Below are positions 24,012-33,904 of a DNA stretch of 64,000 nt, piece by piece; position 1 is the stretch's first letter, and each line of letters opens with the position of its first letter. Made by a program: the position numbers and the translations under genes. The stretch lies in NCBI GenBank assembly GCA_000611775.1, contig KK106982.1, positions 1,466,763 through 1,530,762 of the forward strand, given 5' to 3'. A model generated the notes under the pieces. The model saw only the letters and a list, made by a program, of their open reading frames with translations, was not told the DNA's origin and did not search any database. The stretch is from Umbilicaria muhlenbergii (Eukaryota; Ascomycota; Lecanoromycetes; Umbilicariales; Umbilicariaceae).

Positions 24012-24535
24012 GCTTTGTGTTGTAAGATGCGTTGTTTTTGCCAGGAGCTAGTGTACTCGAGTGGGTGGAGGGTATAATGCGGGATCTCAAAAAGTGTTCG
24101 CGCCTGTTATATCTAATTCTTTATGTTCCTTGACACTTACAGTTTCCTCCATGCCTCCACGGCACTGCGAGGATGAAACTGTTGACCTCCCCCGTTCTAG
24201 ACTTGCACCGAGCGGGCGGTTTTGGCGCTGAGGTATAGGCAGCTATGGCACAGGCTCACATAGGAGGCAGTATCAGTATTGGCCGCTCAGGGACATTGCA
24301 TGAGGCATTGCTCAATATCCAGTGGTGCAACTGGGAGGTTACCAAGTGTCAAATTGCAGTCTCGCGACATCGATCTACATATTAGTAATTAAATAAAGGC
24401 TCTCTCGTGCGTTGCTGTGTTCACTAGCAGGGCTATAGCATTGGTTCCCTTCAATTCATGAACCACATTGCTATAACATTTGCTACTACTGCAGACATAA
24501 AAGACATTAGCGCTGCTGTTTTCTAAGAATCTTTC
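24012..24535. other. Intergenic
   Basis: No gene or repeat recognised between the acetate transporter and the DUF6536 gene remnant. Confidence 0.5.
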
Positions 24536-26484
24536 ATGTTGACGGTTTCCCAGCCGGACCCTCCGACTGTTATGTCCTCATCAGCGGGACATCCGCCCTC
24601 AGGGAGTGGGATCTCAGAGTACGACCAGGGAGGCGACGGCGATCAAGGTCGGCGTCTCTATCGCCGGCCAGCATATCCAGCGAGTTCCTACTTCCATGAC
24701 TCCAACGCTCAAACACAATGGGCGAGACCTAACTTCGACGAGTCGTCGAGCTATATGCTATTAGGCCCGGGTGCTGGAGAGGAGCTTCAGATGCTGTCTC
24801 AACAGTATAGTCCCCGTCCTGTACTCTCACTCACATATTATGCTCACAATTCTGTTACTGCAGATGGCGTCGGGAGTCCGCACTACCTCTTTACCAACCC
24901 GATGGCGGCGACAGTGTGCCAGTGAGGTCTGGGTACACTGCGAGATCCGACCATGACCATTTGCTGAGCTCAGAGCTATACGCACAACGACCTCCGTTGG
25001 TACGGTCTTCAATACATCGGACGAAGTTACGTAGCCAGAAATATTTCTCCGGCTGGCGAGTAGGAGTAATATCCTGCTGCGCAATGGCTGCAACGGTTCT
25101 GTTAATCAATGTAGTCGTTACCATATACGCATCCATCACGGCCGGAGTCACCAGTGGTATTGGTACGCTGCAACATGGGGACTGCTCGTTAACGAAGCAA
25201 ACGAGTATGTGGCTGCATTTGGCAATCAATGTGCTAAGCACTATCTTGCTCAGTGCTAGTAACTACTGTATGCAGTGCTTGAGCTCTCCGACACGTGAGG
25301 AGGTTGATAGAGCACATGCGAACAGCAAATGGCTCGATATTGGTATTCCCAGTGTGCGAAATCTCCGACATATCAGCTGGAGACGAGTCATTACCTGGTG
25401 GCTATTGGGCCTGAGTTCGGTGCCGTTGCATCTGATGTTAGTGTCTTCCGCCCCTTTCCTGCGTAGCACACGCTGTTCTGATTGTTATTGGCACGCGCAA
25501 TTGTGGATTACTCACTTGTCCACTAGGTTCAATTCTGCCGTCTTCGAGACCTTGGCAGCTGAAGAATATTATGGAGTGGCTGCTGGCGCGGGATTTATAA
25601 ACGGCGCAGCTTGGAACAAGACCCAGCTAGTGGAGTCGGCCGGATATCATTACACCGTAAATGCATCGTCCCTGGAACTTCAAGGGCTCTTTGACGCGAC
25701 ACAGAACCTTCAGGATAAAGCTACAAATGCCACATTGCGGAGATTAGAGAACAAGGATTGCATCCAAGCGTATAGCAGCCAATTCATCTCTGGGAGGCGG
25801 AATCTCATTATGGTGGCGGCAAATACATCAAACGTCAACGCCACTTTCTTCGGCTGGGTCTTCATTTACCCGTCGTTCTATCTAGCTACGAATTGAACTG
25901 CTCCAAATGTGTTTTGGTCGGGTCAGGCAGAGGCCGGCCAGTGGATTCCCTTTGGTGTACCAATCGAATACTGTCTCAGCGAAACAGTTCCCGAGAAATG
26001 CCAGCTGCAATTCAGCGTAACAATCATGATCGTGGTAATTTCCTGCAACCTGGTAAAGACAACTTGTATGCTTTCTTTCCTGTTGAAGCAGAAAAGTCCA
26101 ACCTTGATAACTTTTGGAGATGCCGTGTCCTCATTTCTCAATGACCCTGATTCCACAACACTTGGAAGATGTGCTATGTCAAAAAGAGATGCCATAGCGG
26201 GCAAGTGGGCTAAAAGCCGAAAGCAAGGAGAATCCGGTCCGCAGCCAGTCAGAGCTCAAGCATGGAAGCTTCGCCGTGGCCATCGATGGCTTAGAGCGGC
26301 ATCAGGCTGCCGCTGCGAAGGTGCTGGGGATATGGTCGGTTTGTTCAATTTTTGCTGTGGGTCCTTGGGTGCGTGGCAGGCATGTTCGGCTGAGGGCAAA
26401 ATTTGCCCTATTTCTCAGCGTTGTCAGGCTTTTGTAGCAGTCACTTTTCAATGTCAGTTGAATTTTAGTCGTTTCGTAGACTAG
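24536..26484 (+). pseudogene. DUF6536 membrane protein gene, broken
   Basis: Exons 24536-24804, 24864-25436 and 25527 onward join in phase. The product has a Ser/Gly-rich head, YQPDGGDSVPVRSG, SGWRVGVISCCAMAATVLL, GIGTLQHGDCS, HLAINVLSTILLSASNYCMQ, PTREEVDRAHA, KWLDIGIPSVRNLRHIS and FNSAVFETLAAEEYYG. These are hallmarks of the large fungal DUF6536 membrane proteins. A TGA at 25894-25896 interrupts after codon 403. The same frame continues for over 130 codons with family-like PIEYCLSE, QLQFSVTIMIVVISCNLVK, LITFGDAVSSFLNDPD and WLRAASG. Beyond about 26306 the frame is lost and the expected later membrane helices are absent. TGA probably replaced CGA. A short truncated product could still be made. 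Confidence 0.75.
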
Positions 26485-27755
26485 ATTTCCAATGCAGTTG
26501 ACTGCTGGCATGAAATGTCGAATCGCGCATGGCAGAAATTTTATCCAAGGAGTAGTTGTAGTGAAGTTATGAGCGGTTATTGGGCACTGGGCAATCTGGT
26601 CCTAGGTTGCAGTTGGTGGCGTAATTTTGGTAGAACGGAACGCCTAGAATAAAAAGCAGGCTTCTTCAACCACCCACAACATCATGTTCAAAGCCCCGTT
26701 AGAGGCCATATGTGGCAATGCGCCTCACAAGAAGGAGTGGAGCCCATACGAGCGTATAATCTTAATTTGAAGGAGCAATACTTCTCCTACCAAGGCTACA
26801 CGCTACACGCGTGCCTCAAACGACGATTATATCTACCATTTCTCAAGCCAATCCACGCCACACAGGGGTATTTGACTTCGATCCGGACGTCCTAAAATCC
26901 TCTCTAATCGAGAATGCCGTCATATTCTACGAATTGATCGCCTTACGCCTGGAATCACCTTACCTGGCTATCGGAGACTTGTCCGGGCACTGTACGGCGG
27001 CCACACACAACCGGGCCCAGGAGACTCCCGGGGTGATACCACTACGAGTCAACAGCTAGCTTGCACGATCGCAGAATGCTCCAATGATGCCACTCGCCCT
27101 ACGATGCGCAATCTGTGCGTCATCTGGCAGTCACAAGCTTAAGGCGCCTTTGGAGGGGACGATTAAACATTGGGATAGGGTTGTCAGCGTTCTCGGCTGT
27201 CGAACTTTTCTCCCAACACTTTATTAGTCTCTGGCCGCAGCTAGATTGGCCGATAAGGATTATCCTTCAACGCCACGTCAGCCTGGAGGCTTATGATGTG
27301 CCACGTCGCCAACCAATAATAACTTCTTCTCCAGCTTTTTATGCGAAGCGAGGGAAGTGGGGTGGTGATGGGGGAATATTTAGCATCTGAAAGTCAGGAA
27401 GCGAAATCTGGAATACGAGTGTTGTTGGATGGATCTCAATCCGATTTTCACCCCCACACCATCACGAGATTGGCGGTGGACGAGATTCGCCGTGATTGAA
27501 CAGAGGGTTGGTTTCAGCTGCATGTGTAGGAGGTTGTTCAGCTAATCGGCTAAATTGGCCGCCTGGTCTGGATGAGGGATTCTTAGGGTTTCACAAGGCT
27601 GGAGAAAGGGTGGGAGCGTGTAATAGTTATAGAGCTGCTTAGTGTGGGAAGCTGCGAATATTCCCCTCATCTAATCTCGACATTTCAGTCATTGCACTGT
27701 CACTGGAGCTTTCTTGGCCGTTAATCGTACTCTTAGCGCATGGTGGAGCATCATA
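26485..27755. other. Intergenic with possible gene scraps
   Basis: A frame at 26684 (MFKAPLEAICGNAPHKKEW) and one at 26811-27059 (FDFDPDVLKSSLIENAVIF) look protein-like but are short and in different frames. I cannot assign them. They may be pieces of one decayed gene. Confidence 0.3.
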
Positions 27756-28738
27756 ATGTCATTCCATTCGTTATATATTGCTCCCTCCTTTCCTAGACCT
27801 GCGGGCCTTCAGCTTCTTTCGTTACTTAGCCTCTGCCTAGTCAACCTGTCTGCCCTGCCTCAAGTAGATTCACAATGTTACTTTCCTAATACAACACTGA
27901 ACGACCATCCTGATTATCAGCCATGTCCTCCAGTTGTTCAGGGCTCTGTTTCCATGTGTTGCGCCACCAACCGTACCGCCTCCCCGGACACATGCCTTCC
28001 CAATGGTCTTTGTGAAAATCGAGGTGGGAATGGCACAGGAGGCAACATCGAGAACCTATATTGGAGAGAGTCGTGCACGGACAAAAGTTGGAACAGCACA
28101 TACTGCCTCAAGTTGTGCGTTGAAACAGGTAAGTCTATACATATTACAAGTGGGGTATCTGCAGCTAACAGAATTTAGCATCTGATAGGGACACTCCAGA
28201 TATTCAAGTCACAGACTGCAAAGACGGCACCTACTGCTGTGGTCAGGGAAACACAACATGCTGCGCTCAAGGCCAAGGAGCGCCTGTCGCAACTGTCCTT
28301 GGCGCTGCAGTCTCAACACCTTCGCCAACAAGCTCATCATCCACTGCTACTTCGGCAACTCCAACACCACCCACTAGACCACATAGCGGTATCAACAGCC
28401 TCACTGCAGGCGGCAAAGCAGGCCTCTTCGTTGGAGTGATGTTAGGAGTGATAGCTATCGCGATATTTCTGGGCGACATATGGCTCTTCCGTAGAGAGCG
28501 TAGAGCCAAGATCAGCGGTGGTGCGAAAGGCCCTGAAAATGGCCTTGAGGCGCCACATGCTGCAGTTCCGGAACAGGTACGTCTTGAACCATAGCACTTC
28601 ATCAGTACGCTCCCTGACACGCATCTTTAAAAAGTTAAAGTTGAGGAACATGAGATGACAGGCATTGAGAGGAAACCTGAGTTGCATGCAGACACTTTGC
28701 GCAGCGGATTAGATGGTACGACGAGACCTGCAGCATGA
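27756..28738 (+). CDS. Mid2-like single-pass cell-surface protein
   Basis: Exon 1 is 27756-28128 and exon 2 starts at 28179 after a 50-bp intron (branch GCTAAC, acceptor TTTAG). Exon 2 ends near 28576-28580 and a last exon runs to the TGA at 28736-28738; its exact junction is uncertain (an in-phase solution uses donor GTCTTG). The protein has an N-terminal hydrophobic signal (LLSLLSLCLVNLSA) and a Cys-rich ectodomain with CYFPNTTLN, SVSMCCATNRTASPDTCLPN, WRESCTDKSWNSTYC and GTYCCGQGNTTCC. A Ser/Thr/Pro-rich stalk, one membrane helix (AGLFVGVMLGVIAIAIFLG) and a basic RRERRAK stop-transfer tail follow. This is the common ascomycete Cys-rich ectodomain/Mid2-like layout; related proteins are presumed wall sensors, but the function here is unknown. 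Confidence 0.78.
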
Positions 28739-28900
28739 AGGGAAATGAAACAATGTATCAATGGTCAGAAAGCTGCACATACAGGTTATTAGAATGTGTA
28801 GCTTCAAAGCGCTCGATAGGTCGGTTTGTCAGGAGGGGCAGAATAGGTGTTATAAAACCTTCGGTCGTTGCTATCACTTGATGAGGTACAGAGTCTGAAA

Positions 28901-29826
28901 TCACACATGAATGGTCTTCATGACGTTGAATGCGCTCTGCTTCCGACTGCGAGGACGTACGAATCCTAAAATGGCAACAATCAGGTTTGAGCCGAATGAC
29001 TGGCGGATAGAGGTTGGCGTAGCGTGATCGATATCTTGGGGAAGGGAGTAGCCACGTTGGTTGCTAACAACCTTAACACCATCTTTCGTGAAGTCAGTGG
29101 AGTAGTGCGTGTGTCCAAAGATCCACCATTGCACATCCGAGATAAGAGGAGTCTCTTTGACTCCAAGGAGGTCGCTTGCAAAGGCTGATGTCCATGGATT
29201 TCCGGTATCGCTGGGCTTGGATGTTTGCTTCATTGATGGCGCGTGATGGGTAATAACAATGATACGTCGTTTGCGACTATTGGGCTCTTTCCGAATTGAG
29301 CGTATTTGTTGTTGCAGCTATTCGACATCCTTGACGTGCTCCGCGTTGTGTGTCGAGGCCCCAGTCCTGGATTCTTCGGAAATCCTTGACTTTGCTCTGG
29401 ACGATGTCCCTTGCTTCAGGGAGGATCTGAGACCAGAGTGTGCAACCAAGCACTGTGACATCTGAGCTCTTCCCGAGATCGTATCTTCTCCGATGTAGAA
29501 CCACAAGCTTTGCAGCAAGGATAGGCTCCTTTTCGAGTCGGCTTGCAATACAAAGGCCTTCATCGTGAGACATTCCAAAGAACTCATGGTTACCCAGGAC
29601 TAGGAACACACGCGAGAATTTGTCGCATTGCAAACGTAGAAAGCTGAGGTATAACTCGTAGTTCGACAATTGCCCAATATCCCCGGCCAACACAAGATAT
29701 GAAGCAGTAGGTGGGACTTGGGAAAGTCTGGTACTGCAGACCGACTTCGAGGTGGAGATCCGACATGATATGGAATTGTAAACTCCTCTGAGCCCCTAAT
29801 GATTGCAGCACCTGCCGGACAGCCAT
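28901..29826 (-). pseudogene. Calcineurin-like metallophosphoesterase pseudogene
   Basis: On the minus strand the segments FHIMSDLHLEVG, LAGDIGQLSNYELYLSFL, VFLVLGNHEFFG, VLGCTLWSQI, IIVITHHAPSM, WWIFGHTHYSTDF and VVSNQRGYSLP occur in the right order. All metal-ligand blocks (DLH, GDIG, GNHE, THH, GHTH) are present. The frame is nevertheless broken: one extra base between YQTF and VPPTASYL, one extra base after RRIQDW, and a TAG where the family has Trp (KDVE-stop-LQQQ, TGG to TAG). The start ATG at 29826 gives MAVRQVLQSLG. Three independent lesions make it a pseudogene. Intact relatives are about 290-residue cytosolic phosphoesterases. Confidence 0.85.
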
Positions 29827-30180
29827 GTCGTTGTGCTTAGCTAGAGATCTGCTCGGTCTATCTGTCAAGGTAGGTTCCAGACGTGGAGAAATCCCGAGGG
29901 ACGGGGCCGTGGAAGGGACTAATCCACTCTAAGCTAAGGTAGTTCATTTATCACATAAGTGACGTTTAACGAAACGCGCGATGAACACGGCGGGTAAGAG
30001 TGGCAAGTACCCTTTGGAATAACCCGATTACTGCCCTAAAGTGCTACCGCATATGCTCTGATACCTTCTGTTACATCACCGACGGGTTTCTAGCTTGAGA
30101 ATCTTTCGAACTCCAAACTTTTAAGGGTCCTTAGTTTTTACAACACAACTCGCGCTACTCAGCTCTGTACTCATCTGCAA
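29827..30180. other. Intergenic
   Basis: Presumed promoter region of the gene starting at 30181. No specific element is recognised. Confidence 0.5.
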
Positions 30181-31005
30181 ATGAATAGCTCTTCCGCCTC
30201 AACTGATATCAGCACGGAAGCATTACCAGGCATCCATGTGTTGGTTCGTGTTCTCAATGAGGAGTCCATTAGATTCTGTTTTGTTGGAGAGCTTGCTCTA
30301 AACTATTACAATGTACCGCGAGTCGTCCATGTATGGTCCTCAGTGTACAGTTGATCGCAGGAAACCGCCCTCTGACATCCGCTGCAGGATATCGAAATCT
30401 GCGTTCTTGTTTGTGAACTCGGAAAGGCAATGACAGCATTCACTTCGAAAGCAGAATTGTTCAAAGCTACCCCGGAACCGGAGGGCAACCTATACACAGA
30501 CTACAAGCTGGGCTTTCCACGATTTCAGCTTCTTAACAACAACAAATCCTACGTTGTGCTCTTCGCCGACACTGCCTTGCACCTTAATCCACTCACACAA
30601 AGCACAGTGCCCTTGGAATGGCACACTTATCAAGCCAGGTACAGTAAAGAGATCTTGGACTCTTTCTCAGCTGAGGGTACCAGCCGCTTATCGTTCCCCC
30701 GTCTCGCGCCGTTCTTCTTAGGCCACTGCAAGCGCTACTGCAGTTCGAAGGCCGTAGACTCCGCAATGGCTGCGGAGCAATTGGTCGATGGGATGGATCT
30801 TGACGAAGCTTGGTTGGATGCGCTGTTACCCGCCATGACATCCGACGAAAAAAGGTTCGCTACCAAACTTGTGTGGGAGAAAAAGTCTCGCATTGACGAC
30901 TTTTCAACCAATCGAATAACATGCTATATTTCTAACAAGGAGGAAGCACTAAGGGTGCTGAAAGTTCGCGGCCGTGACACTCCGCTAATCGTGCCACGCA
31001 ACTAA
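30181..31005 (+). CDS. Nucleotidyltransferase-like protein, 3' end replaced by transposon
   Basis: Exon 1 is 30181-30330 and exon 2 is 30388-31005, with intron donor GTATGG and acceptor TGCAG, in phase; the present ORF has 255 residues. The start reads MNSSSASTDISTEALPG, then IHVLVRVLNEESIRFCFVG, then ELALNYYNVPRVVHDIEIC. G-E plus D-I-E at this spacing resembles the minimal nucleotidyltransferase pattern (hG-G/S ... Dh-D/E). The C-terminal half is helical. A pogo-type element inserted at a TA within the last codons: LIVPRN and the stop come from its inverted repeat. On the far side (33087-33176) the original frame continues LSLRDQRKQRHGISSHG for 29 codons to TAG. The resident protein therefore lost about 29 residues and gained four. 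Whether it is still functional is unknown. Confidence 0.72.
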
Positions 31006-31114
31006 TAGTCGGCTCGCCTATTAGTGCTGAACACCTCAACGTCGCTAACGCCTCAACGTCGTTTTTTGAATAGAAATAACATTACAGTTCAAGACGTGAC
31101 TGCTCCACATCACA

Positions 31115-32340
31115 ATGTCAGACACTTATGAGGCCTCTGATTTACGTGTAGAGGCTGCTATAAAAGCCTTTCACAATGGTGAATTCCCCTCTGCTGCCGC
31201 CGCCGTCAAAGCCTATGAGTTAGAACCTCGCCACCTCCAGAGACGCTTAAAAGGGCAGGCTTCCAGATTCACCTGTCAGCTCACATGTACAGCTTTAAGC
31301 CCTGCTCAAGAGCAGGCCATTTGCACATACATTGAGGGCCTTAATAAAATGGATATGTCTTCAACCCTAGGAATGCTTAAAGGAGTGGCAGAATATCTTC
31401 TTATTAAGGGTGGTTCTTCTTATACTGTCAATCACATGTGACCACAACACTTTTTGAATCGCCACCCACAATACCTGAAACGTCGACAAAAGCCTTTAGC
31501 TATTGACAGGAAGCAAAGTCACAGTATAGAGAGCTTCACTGCTTATTTTGAAGCTTACAAGTAAATCAAAATGCTTTTAGGAGTGGCGGATGAAGACACC
31601 TGAAACATGGATGAGACAGGCTTTAAAGTGGGGGTTGAAAAGGCTCATTGAGTCATTACAGTTAATCTTAAGAGAAATCTGCGTTTAGCAGACCCTGACA
31701 ACCGTGAATCTTTGACGTCAGTGAAGGTCATAAGTGAGTGGGGGTTAGAAAATTCCTCTCATGCTTATAATGGCAGGTGTACACATTCTAGAAAAATGAG
31801 CAGTCTGTTGAAATTCGCCGATTCGCCGCCGAGCAGGGGTTTGGGGCAGGGGCTTGGGGCAGGGGTTCTAGCCGGAAAAGCAGTCACGTCATAGGCGTAC
31901 GTATGTCTAGGCTTAGCGAAAAGCTCCTAAACATGTATATTAACGGCTTGAAAGCCTCGAGTTCCTGCTTTCTTCCTTACGTTCATTTATTCAATTTTGG
32001 ACCGATATTTAGCTAGTGCAATAATACATTTTATTTGGCTTCTAAATAATCGTCCATTACAACACAGTCAACAACCTCTCAGAGAACATCTTGTTTGTGA
32101 CTTCTGAGACTGACTATTTCAATGACGACCTGGCCATTGAATGGCTTCGACATTTCAATACTCACTTCATAAAGAGCCAAATTGGGCTTTATCAGCTGCT
32201 TATACTTGATGTCTTTGGCTCCACTTGACTCAGCCTCTGAATGTAAGCCTTTTTCAGCCTTTCAAACATTACCATGCAGAGGCCATAGATACAGCAGTCA
32301 GGGCAGGAAGTGTGAATTTTGACAAGCTTAACTTTCTGAC
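31115..32340 (+). pseudogene. Pogo-type transposase remnant
   Basis: It begins MSDTYEASDLRVEAAIKAF with a psq-type helix-turn-helix (PSAAAAVKAYELEPRHLQRR), then a CENP-B-like part (LSPAQEQAICTYIEGLNK). Next are NMDETGF, the first DDE aspartate block, VKVISEWG, and after the nested LTR SETDYFNDDLAIEWLRHF and LLILDVFGST for the second block. Several TGA stops interrupt, at sites where Trp or Arg is usual (for example before NMDETGF and after KAH), and frameshifts occur later. The third acidic block is not recognised. It is inactive. Confidence 0.85.
31806..32064 (+). mobile_element. Solo LTR (family A, copy 2) nested in pogo element
   Basis: The 259-bp element starts TGTTGAAATT and ends TTACAACA. 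It is flanked by a perfect 5-bp duplication CAGTC at 31801-31805 and 32065-32069. Its last about 130 bases align with the LTRs at 16056-16322 and 33307-33575 (ACGTTCATTTAT, CGATATTTAG, ATTTGGC), but it is clearly diverged. Removing it plus one CAGTC rejoins the transposase segment. Confidence 0.85.
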
Positions 32341-33086
32341 TTGTTTTCAGGCCATACGGGTGAAGGCTTTCACAAAATTCAACATAATTTCAGCATGAAA
32401 GAACATGAGGCTTATACCTTACAATCCACAAGTTGTTCTCTTCAAATTTAAGCTACTCAACTTACTGAGCATGCCTTAACACCCCCCCTTCACCCTCTAT
32501 AATTGCAGCTCAAACCCCTTACACAGTTAAAAAGCTTATACAACATAAAGAAGAGCTTCAACAGGTTGTTACAGCACTTTCATTTGTTGACAAGAAGCTT
32601 GAAACTCATGTAAATTAAATTTATTGAGGGTTCTATTGCTTCTGCTCATATCCTTTGATTATTAGAGCGGGATCTTCTAGTCATACGGGAGGAGACCAAT
32701 GCTAAGGCAGCATGAAAGAAATTGAGTGGAAAGGTAGCTCAAAGGGGGGGTGTTATCAGTGTGAAAGATGTGAGAGCAAAGACAGTCACACGGGAGAAGA
32801 ATGAGGTGAAAAAGGCAAGAAATGCATTGATTAGGGCAGAAAACAAGGCATGAAAGGAGCAGGAGGCGCTTGACAGAAAGACTGTTAAAGCTTTTGAAGC
32901 AATTAAGAAGAAACTACAGGTGAAATTCAAGGCTTACGAGGCGTGAAAGGAGCAGGAGCAAATTGTGTGATGTTCTATTCATGTAGAGTTGAAAAATAGG
33001 GTAGGCCTCGTGATGTTGAGGCGTTAGCGACGTTGAGGTGTTCAGCACTTATAGGTGAGCCGACTATTAGTTGCGTGGCACGATTA

Positions 33087-33176
33087 TCCCTGCGAGACCA
33101 AAGGAAACAACGCCATGGCATTTCCTCGCATGGTTTAGATAGATACGTTATGAGATGCAACTGTTTAGCAGGATAG
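33087..33176 (+). pseudogene. Severed 3' end of nucleotidyltransferase-like gene
   Basis: Reading directly from the codon split by the TA insertion site, the frame gives SLRDQRKQRHGISSHGLD and continues to a TAG at 33174-33176. It is the original C-terminus of the gene at 30181, now separated by 2.1 kb of transposon. Confidence 0.7.
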
Positions 33177-33306
33177 ATATTGCTATTTGTAGAGAAACTC
33201 TGTGGAAGCTGCAGATGTCTGTTGATACTACCGTATTTCATTGCGTCCTCACTGTCAATGTGCACCGCGCAATGTAATGTTTGCTAGCGTCCTAACTCCT
33301 GGTTAC

Positions 33307-33575
33307 TGCTGCAAAGGGGCGATATAGGGGCCAAATAAATGTATTGTATCTAGCTAAATACCGCTCCAATTGATATAAATGAACGTGTAGAAGCAAGCAG
33401 TCTTCGTAGAAATTAGGGCATATTAAATAACCCCCCTATATCGGCTTTCTCGGTGCTCACCTACATTGACCGAGCGCCTATAGTCGGGCCGAGCGCATGT
33501 AGGGTATAATGCCTGCTACGGGCATATATTAGCTACTGCAGGGCGGGGCGAACGAACGATTTTCCGCATGCAACA
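33307..33575 (-). mobile_element. Solo LTR (family A, copy 3)
   Basis: The 269-bp element lies in reverse orientation (TGCTGCAAAGG ... GCATGCAACA) with a perfect 5-bp duplication GTTAC at 33302-33306 and 33576-33580. It is nearly collinear with 16056-16322. By eye about half or more of the C/T and G/A differences between these two are CpA-to-TpA type in this copy. Confidence 0.88.
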
Positions 33576-33904
33576 GTTACCACTAGCCGTGTACTACCAA
33601 GTTTACGGAGTAGAAGTCGACAATGCGCTTCACTAGCCTTAGTGTGCTCGATCGCCTGCAACACGGATATCCAAGGAATATCCTGCAAAGTCTAGGAAGC
33701 GCCCCCTCAGCGGCAAGAATAAACCAATCCACCGTCTGCCTCAGCTCGAATTGATCGTATCATTCCAAGGGTTTTGTCAGCAGTGTTACATGAAAACTGT
33801 TCTACTATGTTTGTACTGTAATGTATGAACTGCAGTGCTACATAGTCACCCAATTCCTAAATATCGTACTGTTCTCGTGGAACCTTGTGAATAGCACCCT
33901 CAAC

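Larger units (their letters stand above)
30986..33086 (+). mobile_element. Pogo/Fot1-type DNA transposon, decayed
   Basis: A 2101-bp element is bounded by TA at both ends and has 72-bp terminal inverted repeats, 30986-31057 and 33015-33086, with two mismatches. The TA duplication and transposase content fit the pogo/Fot1 group of Tc1/mariner. It inserted in the last part of the nucleotidyltransferase-like gene, and precise removal restores that reading frame. It contains a nested solo LTR at 31806-32064. Confidence 0.92.
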
